This document shows, in pieces, positions 37,901-48,730 of a stretch of DNA of 64,000 bases. Made by a program: the position numbers and the translations under genes. The notes below the pieces were generated by a model. That model was not told the DNA's origin. It searched no databases and saw only the letters and a list, made by a program, of their open reading frames with translations. Every line of letters starts with the position of its first letter. Position 1 is the first letter of the stretch. This DNA is from Ricinus communis (Eukaryota; Streptophyta; Magnoliopsida; Malpighiales; Euphorbiaceae): assembly GCF_019578655.1 (NCBI RefSeq), contig NC_063261.1, forward strand, positions 16,358,216 through 16,422,215, given 5' to 3'.

Positions 37901-40900
37901 CGGATCCCCATTTCCCTGTACCCTTATTCCTACTCGAATAGAAAATCTCCAGAAATCTTATCAATACCCATAATAGAGGGTAAAATGTAGCAGCAAATTA
38001 TGTTTCTAGTAACAGGCACATGTCATGAATCTTGACAGTCTAACAACTCAGCATACAACATAGTTTTGATAGCCACAGATGTGTAATTTAAGACATCATC
38101 ATACCACAATTGCCAAGATGCGTCTGGCAAATCTTTTCTCTGTTTCAATTGGATCCTGTCAATGTTTCCACTTAATGTTAAAACATATTAAACAGTCTGG
38201 TTCATCTGCTCAACTAGAGGATAAGTTTTATATTGCACACCTCAACAGAACACGAAAGAGAAATTTTGCCAACTATATCAGATGAAGAAGGATCAAAAAG
38301 TTCAAAAACCTCAAAGTCAGAATCTGAATCCTGCAACCAAAGAAGAAAAGCCATGAGGAAAGACACGAATGAAAAAAGAAGCAAACTCATAAACAAAAAG
38401 ATTTCACACAAAATTCATGCCAAATATGGGACAAGCACACCCTGAATTCTCCAATCTGAATAAACAGCTCAAGAACACGTGAGACATGAATAATCCAGTG
38501 GAAAAACGAAAATTAATTCAAAAACAAAACCACAATTCACTATATCCTAAGCAAATAATTCGTATGAAACCATGAACCATGTATATCCATGTCAACTAAC
38601 AGCTAAAAGCATATGAATGCAAATAATGCAAAAGTATGAGCTATCTTTGGTCTATTTTTGACTAGCTAACAGTCTTTATAAGTAATAATTCAGCATTTCC
38701 ACACAGATAAATGTTCTAAAGCTTGATTCAAAAGCAGAATCATTCTTACCATTTTCCATGCTTCTACCGGGTCCAAACAAGCTTCTAAGATATCCTGGTT
38801 GTTTTGTTGTTTAAGGGAAAAATGCTAGGTTTGTTAAGCTAACATAGTAGCATATTATCAAAGGATAAAATGACTTGTGTAAAGGCATTTAAACATAATG
38901 GTAATATTAGTTTTAGTCAGTTTGATGGTTATTTTCTTTGTTGTTAATTACATATGTAGGATATGTCAGAAATTTCATCAACATAAAAAAAAAAGATTAC
39001 AGCCTTAATGTAACTGCTTTACATACAGAAATTTGGAGAACACACCCATAACAGCTGTTATTAGCTCTCCTGGTTGATGCAATAGCTATTATACTTTAAA
39101 CCCCTTGTAGCCTAAAATTGATTCAATTCTATAAAAAATTTACTCTTTTCCCAAGTTCTATACATGGCCAAAATTATAAGTTGAGGTCAAATGTACTTGT
39201 ATTTTGAATTGAAATTATGAAATTCATTATAAATGTTGGAGAATTTAATCTGATATAAGAAAAGTATAAGGAAATATATTGGCATATAAATGGTGAAGGT
39301 TGGGCCTTAACACAAGACAATTGGTTTTATGCAAGATGGTATTCAACCCCACTAGATAGATGGCTATTGATGTAGTTTGAGCTAGTAAAGGAGTCTAGCC
39401 TGTTTGTTGACCTAGAGCCTCCAAGAGTGGGCCTAGTTATGTTTGATATGGGCCTGCAAGAGTAGGCTCATGTTTGTTATGGGCCTGCAAGAGTAGGCTC
39501 ATGTTTGTTAACCGAAAACTAGTTCAGGCCTAGTTGCACTTGAGGGGGAGTATTGAAGAATATAATTCCACATAGGAAAATACAAAGAAATAAAGCAGCA
39601 TATCAGTGGAGAAGACTGAGCCTTAACACAAGTAATTGGTTTTGTGCAAGATGGGTTCAATCCCACTAGATGGCTGCAGATTTAATTTGGCACAACACTC
39701 TGAAGGCCCATGAAATTGCAATAAAAAGTATAGATACTAAAGTTTTTTTAATCATATTCCAGAATATGAAAAATTTGTTAAGCTTTAGAAAAAGAAAATT
39801 AGAATCAATAACCACCATGACTATGTAACTCACAAAAATAATGTATGCTGCTGACCTTCTAGATGATGATTCTGCACAATCTATGGGATGATGCTCTACA
39901 AAAAAAAAAAATGCTTCTATGTACAAATTGTACTATTTGAGTTTCCAGTATTGAAAAATAGTTGTGAGAATTGCATTTCAAAAAAATAAAAATCAAATAA
40001 GCCAATTCTTGATATATTCAAACTAACAGTAATATCAATATTCATTATACTAATTTCTGAAATTTCAGACTGCAATGCTATCAACATGTAATTCACTGAA
40101 TCAGCATTTACTTTGTCAAGCATTTCCTCCACCATATGCGGTATCAGTTCTACATGCTATAAAGGCAAAAAGCTCAAAACATGGAAGAACTGTATATCTA
40201 TACACAATTATATTGAGCATTCATTTCAAGATCAGTAGCTTACCTGTGTTAGAAATTCAAGTAGATCAATCTCACAGTAGCCTACAAGATTATTCTTTGA
40301 TATTCTATTGGTCTGCACCATATGAGAACTATGTTATAGTAAAGAGTAATACAAGAAATGATACGATCAACACACTTCTGTAACAGAAGTAAGATAAAAA
40401 CCAATAAGAAGAGTTCAAAGTACAAGATCAATAATGCAAAGCAATCAAGACAAAAGAGGTTACATGTTGATGAATAATAGATCCATCAAGTAAGCCTAGC
40501 AACTATACATTATGGACACAATGTTCTCAAAATTGGCAGAAGGAGCAGTTGTGTTTATTACATGAATGGAAGGAAAAAAACTTTGAAAAAAAAAATACCA
40601 CTGAGAGTGAAGATTAATGAAGTAAATAGTGGGATCCCATGCTTCTTTTAAGATCTTAACAAGAAATTGCATAAAAAGTTTATAGTTTTATAATGTGAAC
40701 CACTTCATTAACAAAACGTTCCAATTGATTCCAAATATTGGTAATAAAGAAATATAAATGAGTCCTGTCAAAATTCTTAGTCATACAAAGATACTTATCA
40801 TCATGCTTGTTCTAGAAAGCATTACAAAAAAATAAAGGGGTATAAATACTAGACATCTTAATCAACTAACATTCTCGCCTGGTGTTGGAGAACAAGCAAG

Positions 40901-42503
40901 TATAAGAATATAGAGTAACATTTTGTCAAGTGAGGCCCCAATCCTGCTTATATAGCCATTAATGTGACTCTGTGCCAACACTCTCCAGCCCATATAGTGT
41001 CTACACATGTGAATTTAGTATTGGCCCCACAGTAGATAAACTTATCCATTTATCCAAGCTAATTTTTGTGATCTAAGTCGTAAATAAAATTAGTTACCTC
41101 AAATACAGAGATTCTAGCAACATGAGGTCCATCTTTTTCCAAAAGAAGTTTCTTTTCCTGTGCAAGAAAGATGAGCTCAATTTTCATAGATGAAAAGCAA
41201 TTAGCAATCTACATAACCTAGTTATTCATGGACAGAATGCTGAATCTATCAAATATATAACCACAAGTATGAGTAGAACAAATACATGCACATGCTATAG
41301 AAATGTGGAAAAAACAGAAAGGAAAGGCATGCTCACGCATATGCAAATGGATAATGGATGTTCTCATGCCATAATGGAAATAATTAGGAAAAAAAACATG
41401 AGAAAGTGCATCGGCAAATCTAGCAGATTGTCAATTTGACAAAATTGTCCCACAAGGAAAAGAAATGCACGAGCTAGTCTAGTAACATCATAAACCAATA
41501 AACACTAAATATGAGAGTACAAATATCATTGAATTTCTAAATTTTCCGCAATGCAAGATAAAAGAAAGGCATCTTATTGGCTTATTCCTAATACATAGTA
41601 ATAATGAACTAACATGCAATGTTATGATGCTTAATTTATTATCCTAAGAATCTATATACAAAAATTGACAAAGATATATTAATGCCTCAAAATATACAGT
41701 CAAAATGAAAAAAAAGAAAAAATAGATTAACACTTACTGCTGGAAAACAGTAAACATGAATCTATTATGGCATGCATATTTAACCATATGTGCAGCTTGT
41801 AGTCCAATGTATAAAGAAAACATATGAAAATAACAAAAATATATAGCTTTGGTGACCACAAGAAAAGGTAATTGATAAAAGTACTCACTGAGTTCCAAAC
41901 AGGCTTTTCTGTTCTGCAGCACAAAGAAAACACAAACAAGTCAACACTTTACAGAACTTGAAAAGAAGGAGATAGGTTCTTAAAAAGACATTGTTGTAGG
42001 AAGAACTTCTAGAGATTAAGCTAACAAAAATTTAACACGAATATGAGTTCAGAGATGCATAATATGTCATTCTTTTCTGGATAGTGACAGAAAACAACAA
42101 GAATCCATCATAGAAGTACTAACCTTTTGCCCTTTTTACATAGGCAATTTCATTTCTGTAGATACCATTAGTTAAAATGCAAGCTTGCAAGTAATCTTAT
42201 TCTCTTAAACTATTGATGCAATGGTTTCATCACGATCATGAAGAAAAGAATTGGCCTTTAGCTCTATTAAGAAAAGCAATTGAATCCAAGGATAAAGACT
42301 TTTCTTGGCACTTCTGTCTAATAAAGATGTTGCACCAAAATTAAGAGGCCAAAAAGTATGAACTGTTGCTAATATATGATCAGAAGTGTTACTCTATATC
42401 AATCACATGGCTTATTGGGGAGCACAAATCCAGTCACTTTCAGGTATACTTGTTCACTGCATTAATTAATTTAACACTCCAAATTTATAATAATATTTAT
42501 AGT

Positions 42504-42541
<38 letters not shown>

Positions 42542-42992
42542 GATTTTAACTGGTCAGAAATATCTGTACGGAAAGTTTGCTCTCCAAGAGAAACACAAGC
42601 TAGCCACTTGTCTTTAAACTTCATCTCCGCCTATAACAATAAATAAAATAAAATTCCAAATCTAATTCATTTTATTTGAATGTAATGTAAACAAGTACAA
42701 AGTAATTAAAAAAAATGAAGAAATAATAATAATAATAAGAAGAAGAAGAAGAAGAAAGGAAACATACGCTCATAAGAGTAAGGAGAGCAATTCCTGCGAA
42801 ATCTTCAGCAGAGACAAGCTTAAGACAAGAAGAACCGGGAGTAGAGCCGTTACCATTGGAACGACGGAAGATGCGACGTAGATGACGGCGGTGAATATGA
42901 AGTTTATTCTTCAATCGAGAACGGCGCGAGTGCGACTGTGAATCGTCTTCCTCGGATGATTCTGGAAAACCTTTGGAGCTTCCATGTCCCAT
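25908..42992 (-). CDS. Phosphatidylserine decarboxylase with C2 and EF-hand domains (PSD2/PSD3 type), 658 aa
   Basis: Twenty-one exons on the minus strand: 42992-42768, 42630-42551, 41913-41889, 41157-41098, 40312-40244, 38330-38241, 38155-38105, 37466-37383, 36692-36601, 36474-36319, 36204-36120, 34585-34474, 34179-34079, 33815-33768, 30525-30379, 27647-27552, 27423-27349, 27241-27149, 26624-26538, 26454-26404 and 26057-25908. All are GT-AG and the frame is continuous (659 codons with stop). The enzyme converts phosphatidylserine to phosphatidylethanolamine. The N-terminus MGHGSS could be myristoylated (Gly2, Ser6). A C2-like domain occupies about 60-195. EF-hand loops lie at 201-212 (DYNEDGQLSFSE) and 237-248 (DKNGDGVVSMDE). 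The catalytic domain has ADCR at about 456-459, DYHRFHTPVSG at 508-518 and the self-cleavage site GGST at 599-602; Ser601 should become the pyruvoyl group. The extra domains mark the non-mitochondrial plant isoforms. Exon 3 is only 25 bases. The introns carry several transposon insertions. Confidence 0.95.
29175..29666. mobile_element. MULE-like MITE in intron 15 of the PSD gene
   Basis: The left end GGAAAAAGTTCACATT and right end (minus strand) GGGAAAAATTTGCATT begin inverted repeats of about 75 bases. The inner part of both arms contains GTTTGTTTTGTATCAA. Flanking nine-base direct repeats TATTATTTT (left) and TATAATTTT (right) differ at one position. This combination fits a non-autonomous Mutator-like element of about 490 bases with no coding capacity. 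Confidence 0.7.
31783..32770 (+). mobile_element. Truncated Ty1/copia retroelement: RT end, RNase H, 3' LTR
   Basis: Inserted antisense in intron 14 of the PSD gene. A frame from about 31787 carries the C-terminal part of copia reverse transcriptase (LKYFLGVKVTRSKKGILLSQ, then LVGKLNYL) and continues into RNase H (FSDVDWAGSKDNRRSISGYC; later LWCDNQIALHI after frame breaks). The catalytic YVDD region and everything upstream are missing, and there is an internal deletion before the RNase H part. A polypurine tract (TGAGGGGGAG, 32586-32595) is followed at 32596 by TGTTAC, the start of a 3' LTR of about 175 bases with a TATA-like stretch. The LTR end near 32770 is approximate. Stops and a frameshift make it inactive. 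Confidence 0.85.
33513..33559. repeat. Poly(A) tract flanked by 11-bp direct repeats
   Basis: AAAGGCTTCAT occurs at 33513-33523 and again at 33549-33559, enclosing only TG, about 20 A residues and CAG. This is the footprint expected if a LINE-type integration event inserted almost nothing but a poly(A) tail and duplicated its target. It lies in intron 14 of the PSD gene. Confidence 0.6.
37021..37351. mobile_element. Small inverted-repeat element (MITE) in intron 8 of the PSD gene
   Basis: The left end AGTAAATTACTAAAGTCCCC is mirrored at the right, where the minus strand reads GGTAAATTACTAGAAGTCCC. The element is about 330 bases with no coding capacity. A clear target duplication is not seen (only AATGCA is shared by the flanks), so the superfamily stays open. 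Confidence 0.6.
39234..39720 (+). mobile_element. TRIM: miniature LTR retrotransposon in intron 5 of the PSD gene
   Basis: Two diverged direct repeats of roughly 150-170 bases, starting at 39234 (TGTTGGAGAA) and 39551 (TATTGAAGAA), share long blocks such as CCTTAACACAAG, AATTGGTTTT and GCAAGATGG. They flank an internal region of about 150-170 bases. A polypurine tract TGAGGGGGAG (39541-39550) abuts the second repeat, which ends in TTGCA at 39720. Five-base target duplications ATAAA lie at 39229-39233 and 39721-39725. No coding frame is present. A standard tRNA-Met primer site was not recognised. The plus-strand orientation is antisense to the host gene. Confidence 0.75.
39448..39509. repeat. 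Perfect tandem duplication of 31 bp inside the TRIM
   Basis: The 31-base unit beginning ATGGGCCTGCAAG and ending TGTTTGTT occurs twice with no difference (39448-39478 and 39479-39509). A partial, diverged third copy lies upstream near 39426. The identity suggests a recent duplication compared with the diverged LTRs. Confidence 0.9.
42507..42538. repeat. (GA)n microsatellite in PSD intron 2
   Basis: Sixteen uninterrupted GA units about 12 bases downstream (in gene direction) of the exon 2 donor site. Confidence 0.95.
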
Positions 42993-43997
42993 TTTTCTTT
43001 TGTCCTCAGCTTCTTCTATCTAATCTTGACTAAATCAGTCTATTTATCCGTGTGTGTCTGTACGGTCGAAGCAGTGAATCGGGAAGAAGAATATGAATAT
43101 CTGTTTGATACCGGACAAGTGGAAAAGACGAAACGGTTTGCCTTTTATCGGCCGGTATAGACTCGTGTGGTCCCCACACAGTTATATCTAATTCATCATA
43201 AAAATGATGGCCACGCTGTACTTCTGTTCCATTAAGATTTTTCTTTATTTTTTCTTTTTCTCTGTGATTTAATATAAGGAAAAAGGACAAATGGTACATG
43301 ATTCTTTCATGCCATGGCTTTTTCTTTCCACTTCATCAATTAACATTATAATTCTTTTTGTTATAAAAAGTAATAAAATATTAATTTTCTGAAATTAATA
43401 TTTAGTAATTTATTATTAAATCAAAATAAAAGTGAAAAAAAAAATGCACACTTATAAAATATCTTTTGTAGTTTTTCTTTTAATTTAACACAAAAGTTGT
43501 GTTAAAAGATATTCTATTAAATATAAAAATATACTTTTCTCAACCACCTTGGTCATTAGTCAAATATGCAATAATGGTCAATTTGTGCCAACTGCTAGAA
43601 GTGGTCTCTCTCGTCTTAAGGGTGTTATTGTGGTGGATTCTTGATTTTTAATTAATTTAACTAGTATTAAAAATTCTTATATTTTAATTTGATAACATTA
43701 TAATTCTTTTTCTTATTCGCTTTTGAAAAATCTAAAATTTTTATATTTAAGCTACAATAACTTTGTTATTAAGAGAATTTTCGAAGAGTATCCTATAAAA
43801 TAAAGAGCATAATTTCTATACTAAAGATTTTGACTAAATTTACTTAAAAAGTCAAAAAAGAAAAAAGCTAAATTAACTTCACCTGCAAAGTTCAAGAATC
43901 AAATTAAATCTCATTTTAATTATTTTGTAATTGTTTTTACTTAGCTTGTATTTTTCTAAAAAAAAACTCAAAATGAATATAATTAATAACTCAAGAG

Positions 43998-44303
43998 TAG
44001 AGGTGCTCGTGGATCGGGTTGATCGGTTTAGAAATTATATACTACCTCAAACTATATTAGTCGGATTGTATATATTTCAAACTGAATTCAATATTTAAAA
44101 TTAGAAAATTAATAAATTTGGATTCATCAGTTTTAATCAGATTCGGTATTATTTAGTATATATAGAGTTAAATAAGTAAAATCTAAAATTTAGTATTATT
44201 TTTTTTATAACAAAAAGTAAAACTGAAAAACAATTCTAAAAGTTTAAGAAAAAAAATGGTAAAATAAAATTGAGAAACTATTGTCAAAAACTTTAGAATT
44301 ATG

Positions 44304-44360
<57 letters not shown>

Positions 44361-44551
44361 CATTAAAATGACATACTTTTATATAAATTAATATAAATCT
44401 TAACTATTAGAAGTTTAAAACTGAATCCAACTAAATTTTAAATATTTTTAAATTATTTTTAGTTTAAAATAATTTAAATCTAATAAATTAATTACAATTT
44501 TTATTAAATTTTTTGAATTGATCCCATTATCGGTTTAGTTGAACACCCCTG
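43998..44551. mobile_element. hAT-like MITE
   Basis: The left end TAGAGGTGCTC and the right end, on the minus strand CAGGGGTGTTC, form the short inverted termini typical of plant hAT elements. Both arms contain GATCGG/CGATAA-type subterminal words. The flanking octamers CTCAAGAG and CTCGACTG match only 5 of 8, so the target duplication is weak. An AT microsatellite has expanded inside. Confidence 0.45.
44319..44358. repeat. (AT)n microsatellite
   Basis: About 20 uninterrupted AT units preceded by a poly(A) run, inside the hAT-like element. Confidence 0.95.
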
Positions 44552-45689
44552 CTCGACTGAGATATGGTCGAGATTATCTTGATGGGCCACGTAGGACAGC
44601 AATCAAAAGCAACAAATGACTCCATAAATCAAAATAGTCCTCGAAGGTGCACTATGAGTGCAAATATAGCTTTGATTCTAAAAGCCATATAGACTCTAAT
44701 ACTAAAAGAACAAAAACTTCCCAATCTGTTCTTCAATATGGAGTCAAGATAATAGCTACCCAAGTTTGCATCTTGTCACTCTATCTAATGGCTAGCTGCT
44801 TGCCTTTAATTGATCATTTTTTTTCAAGTTATATTGATGTTCTTAATCTTTACTTTTTGATATATGGTGTTAGTGTATCAAGAGAGAAGTCCTTTTTGTT
44901 TTGAGCTATGGCTCTCTCACTCAGAAGAATCCTTTTTCATGTGGAAGATATTTGGAGAGGAGAAAGACTCTGCAATTTCTAATAAATGATTTTTTTTTTG
45001 TTAATAAAAACAATATATTCTATCTAATTCTATAAATTAGTTTATTGTAGATATAATAATTTCATATATATTTATATTTAATATTCTTATGAGTTTAAAA
45101 TATTGTAATAATAATAATGCACAAATTTTTCTAATATAAATTCTTTAAGATCAAACTATAAAACTTTTAGCATTATCAAAATTAATTAATGATACAAATT
45201 CCACTTTAAAAAAATACGATAAAAATGTATTTTTTATTGAAAGGAAAATAATTTACATTAATTTAGCCAAAAAGTCTAAACAAGACAAATACAAAAATAA
45301 CAAAATACATAAATATCATATTGTGAACCTAGTTTTAGTTAATATTTAGACCTAATTTATTTAACAATTTTATTTTTTTAAAAATTGATGTATAGCATGC
45401 GGTGGCAATAGCTCTCTATAAATAAATAAATAAATAAAAATTAAAAATTATATAAAATCCAAAAAAAAAAATTGAAATTTAGAGACCTAAAATGAAAAGA
45501 AGTTGAATTGCATAGGATAAATTGGAAAATATTGAAATTTGTCAGAGATAAAAAGGACATACAGAAAAATTTCAAACATTAGGAAAAAGGAGAAAAAGTT
45601 CTTAAGGAGGCCAAATTTTATGAAATTCTTTTTAGGGTGGCCAATTTTTTTTTTCTTTTACTTGTAAAGTAGAAAGATTTTTAAAAGTA

Positions 45690-45938
45690 TTTTTGGTTGA
45701 AATCTAATATATAAGAAAGAAAATAGAATAAAAATATAATAAATTTGAATGAGATATTTTTATGTTCTAAAATATATTGACAAACTAATATGAAATTATT
45801 TAGATATTCTACCTATTATGATAGGATTTAATTTAGCTATGACAAATTCGAAACAAATTTGAAATTAATTTGTACTTCATTCAAAACATGTAAATTTTAT
45901 ATTTATAAATAAATTTCATAAATTTTATGAACGTAAGA
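45690..45938. mobile_element. Dispersed MITE-like repeat, copy 2
   Basis: Aligns over its length with 20168-20430 in the same orientation: GGTTGAAATCTA at the left, AAAATATATTGACAAACTAATAT in place of AAATATATTAACTTATCAATAT in the middle, and CATTCAAAACATGTAAATTT against TATTCAAAGTATGTAAACTT at the right. Non-coding. Confidence 0.5.
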
Positions 45939-46480
45939 GTAATCTGTTGAAAAAAACCCTTTATTTCCATTTAACAATTGTTATGACTTCAAAATAAAAT
46001 AAGATTATATTTGCAATCATGAACTGCTCTATTACAACTCAGAAAAGAACTTATGCAATCATAATTATGATCAGAATAGCACACATGCCATAAGCTGCAT
46101 CTTAAGAAATCTATAAAACCATACGACCATGGTGCAGCAAAGCATCAAAAGAAGCTTGAAACTAACTCTAAAAACCAAGAAAAATTCTTCAAACATAATA
46201 ATAACTATAGTTTCTTAAATGTGTACAAAGCTTTTGCAGCTGCTTCACAAGCAACATTCAAACCTACTCAAGAACACAATCATATAATACACCCAAAACA
46301 TAAGGTGAACATGTTTCAACCTTATCTTTTTCTTTTTTTCTTTTCCTTTTTCTGGGGAAAACAAACAAAATATGTATAGAAAGAAGGGAAAATAATAAAG
46401 AAAAAGAACCAAAAACAAAAAAGAAATCTTCTATACCATCTTTAAGCTCTTCAAATCAGCTAGTCGATAATTGTATGACT

Positions 46481-48730
46481 CTACTCCAGAATTTTATTCT
46501 TGGGACTTGGAGATAGACCATCCAGTCTTTCAATTGTCCTACACCCATAACCAGAGTGCTGCTCCTCATAGCAGCTATGTCTGTTGAGACTTCCACTCCC
46601 AAAATTATGTCCGCTTGAGCTCCAATTGTTATGTACATTCGAGCTCCCCGCATTGTTTACGTTCGAGTGGTACTGATTGAGAGGACTAAAGGGTGTCCTC
46701 CCAAAGTCAGGCCGCCCCAGCGATAAAGATGGTAATAGCCTCTGAGGTTCATGAGGTAGTCTAGAAGAAGATTGGTAGCTATGTGGATAGTGCTGCTGAT
46801 ACTGCTGATGATGGTGATGGTGTTGATAATAATGGGGATTGCCGTGGCTGTTACTTTGATGGTGAGGAGCATTGAGATTGTAGAGACTAGGAGAACTATG
46901 TACTTTATGCATAGGAAATCTATTACTATGATAGCTATTCATGAAAATATGCTCATGGGTAGTAGCATCCATGGTGTTACCATCAGGGGAATTGCCTTTC
47001 GGAGAAGAGGAAGCAGAGAGGCTAAAGGAAGGACGGTTTGCAATGATAGTGGGAGGTCTACAATTGGCTGAACGAACCGTGTTGTTGATGGCATCAATGT
47101 AACGCTGTTCTACTGCATGAGGATCTGCAGGGCCATTTTGGTTCTCGAGTATTACAGGAGTGGAAGGGAACAAGAAGGCTCGAAGCTTTGAAGTTCCTCC
47201 ACTTTCATGGCGATCATATTCGTCGAGCATGTGCTTCAGATCCTCATCAGTCCTTACAGACACCAATACGTCAAGCTCTTCAGGCATCACCTGGTACTTC
47301 AGGACCATGTCCCCTTCAAATTCTGATTTCAGCTTCTTCATTAACTCTGCACATAAAAAACATTAGCCAACGAAACAAAATCCACAAGAACAAGTTTAAA
47401 TAAAAAAAGTTACCATAAGAAAGAAAACAAATCACCGAATAACTATCAACAGAAACCACTCAAGAGAAAGCCAAACTTTTTCTTTCTAACTCGGAGAAGG
47501 CCAAGGGGAAATGTACAAGTCTATTTCAAGAGGAAAAAATAAAGTCACAAAACAATAAGTAGAACTTGCAGGATCGATCAAACTTGTTGAGCCCATGAAA
47601 GAAAGAAAGCTTAACAAAACTGAAGAATATACTAGTCCAAAAAATTGCTTTATCACTGCAATTATTCAGGTCTCAACACTTCAATCACCTATTATGTCAC
47701 TAGCATTGCTGATCAAATCACTTAACTGAGTACAGCTAGGTCCTTATATCATATCAGCTCTCTCGTTTCCTTTAGCTTCACCTAAGTTGGAACCCAACAA
47801 TCCAGCTAATTTGTTTTCTTCTTTGGCTAAAGTAATCCTTCAAATTCTTTTAATGACCAAAATTGGAGCATCGAAATCTCTATGTTACTAATTTAAGCCC
47901 CGTATGTGCGATTTTTAAATCATTCAGAACAATGCAAAACCTTACTTGTCCTCTTGAGTTACCTAATAACAGAGTTCATGACTCTATAGGGGTTACAATT
48001 GAAATAGCCTAAGTAAAAATACATTGATACCAGTTTTTATCTGTCAAAAAAGGATAACAGACACACACAAATGCATGGGCACTATCTCAGAAAAATAAGT
48101 CTCTTGGCATCATAATTACACATAGATGCATGGCCACAATCCCTATCTTCACTAAGAAAGACGCACCCACATACTTAAACTAATGAAAGGGATACCGACA
48201 GGCTTAGCCGGACAATATATACATATCTCAAAAGCCCGAGTTTGATTGTCCTTACCATCTTGTACACTACCAAATCTGTTTCATGGCATATCATTTCAAT
48301 GGAAGGCCTAGTACAACTTATAAGAAAAGCAAAATAAAAGGCAAGCACCCTAATTTCTTTTCAATCTCCCAAGTAATATTTATACTTTGCGAAACAAATT
48401 CAATTATATATATATATATATATATGCGTGATAATCAAATTATCAAATAACTTAATTAATCTTAAAGCAAGAACATAAAAAATTTAGTAATAAAGGAAGT
48501 TATTATTAACCTGAGAAGTTGGTATCTCTAGGAACGCCAATGACACGTGTCTCTCCACCAACATATTTAAGGAGGCCATCAGCAGGTCTGGGCAATATTT
48601 TCCCGCCATAACTACACAAGAACTTCATTCTATTCTTTGGCGACGAACCACCCGATGACGATGATGTTCCAACCTCCTCCCCACCACCGCCGCCGCTGGC
48701 ACCACCGCTAGCGACAGCTTCATCAGCCAT
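46481..48730 (-). CDS. PB1-domain (octicosapeptide/Phox/Bem1p) protein, 361 aa
   Basis: Two coding exons on the minus strand, 48730-48511 and 47346-46481, join in frame across a 1.16-kb GT-AG intron (362 codons with stop). PB1 domains mediate heterotypic or oligomeric protein binding in signalling. A Gly/Ser-rich N-terminus (1-33) precedes the PB1 domain at about 35-122. This includes the basic-cluster lysine in SYGGKILPRP and the acidic OPCA-like stretch TDEDLKHMLDEYD at 106-118, so both interaction faces may exist. The rest is low-complexity, rich in Ser, Asn, His and Gln, with a HHHHHQQYQQHY run, and ends IERLDGLSPSPKNKILE. No kinase domain follows, unlike the PB1-Raf-like kinases. A second intron in the leader is likely (acceptor about 48774). 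Confidence 0.9.

Larger units (their letters stand above)
42993..46480. other. Region between the PSD 5' end and the PB1 gene 3' end
   Basis: The first ~300 bases after 42992 should hold the PSD leader and promoter (minus strand). The remainder is AT-rich and carries a hAT-like element, an AT microsatellite and copy 2 of the dispersed repeat. From about 46000 it is probably the 3' UTR of the PB1 gene. A frame at 44647-44904 (+) has no family resemblance and is not annotated. Confidence 0.55.

Noticed and set aside
39234..39720. Cassandra-type TRIM carrying 5S rRNA in its LTR
   Set aside because: The LTRs contain no 5S-like promoter boxes; only the size class matches.
46772..47071. Plus-strand frame of 99 codons within the PB1 gene
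   Set aside because: Antisense shadow of the His/Gln/Ser-rich coding region; Met/Ile/Val-rich composition comes from the complementary CAT/CAC codons.
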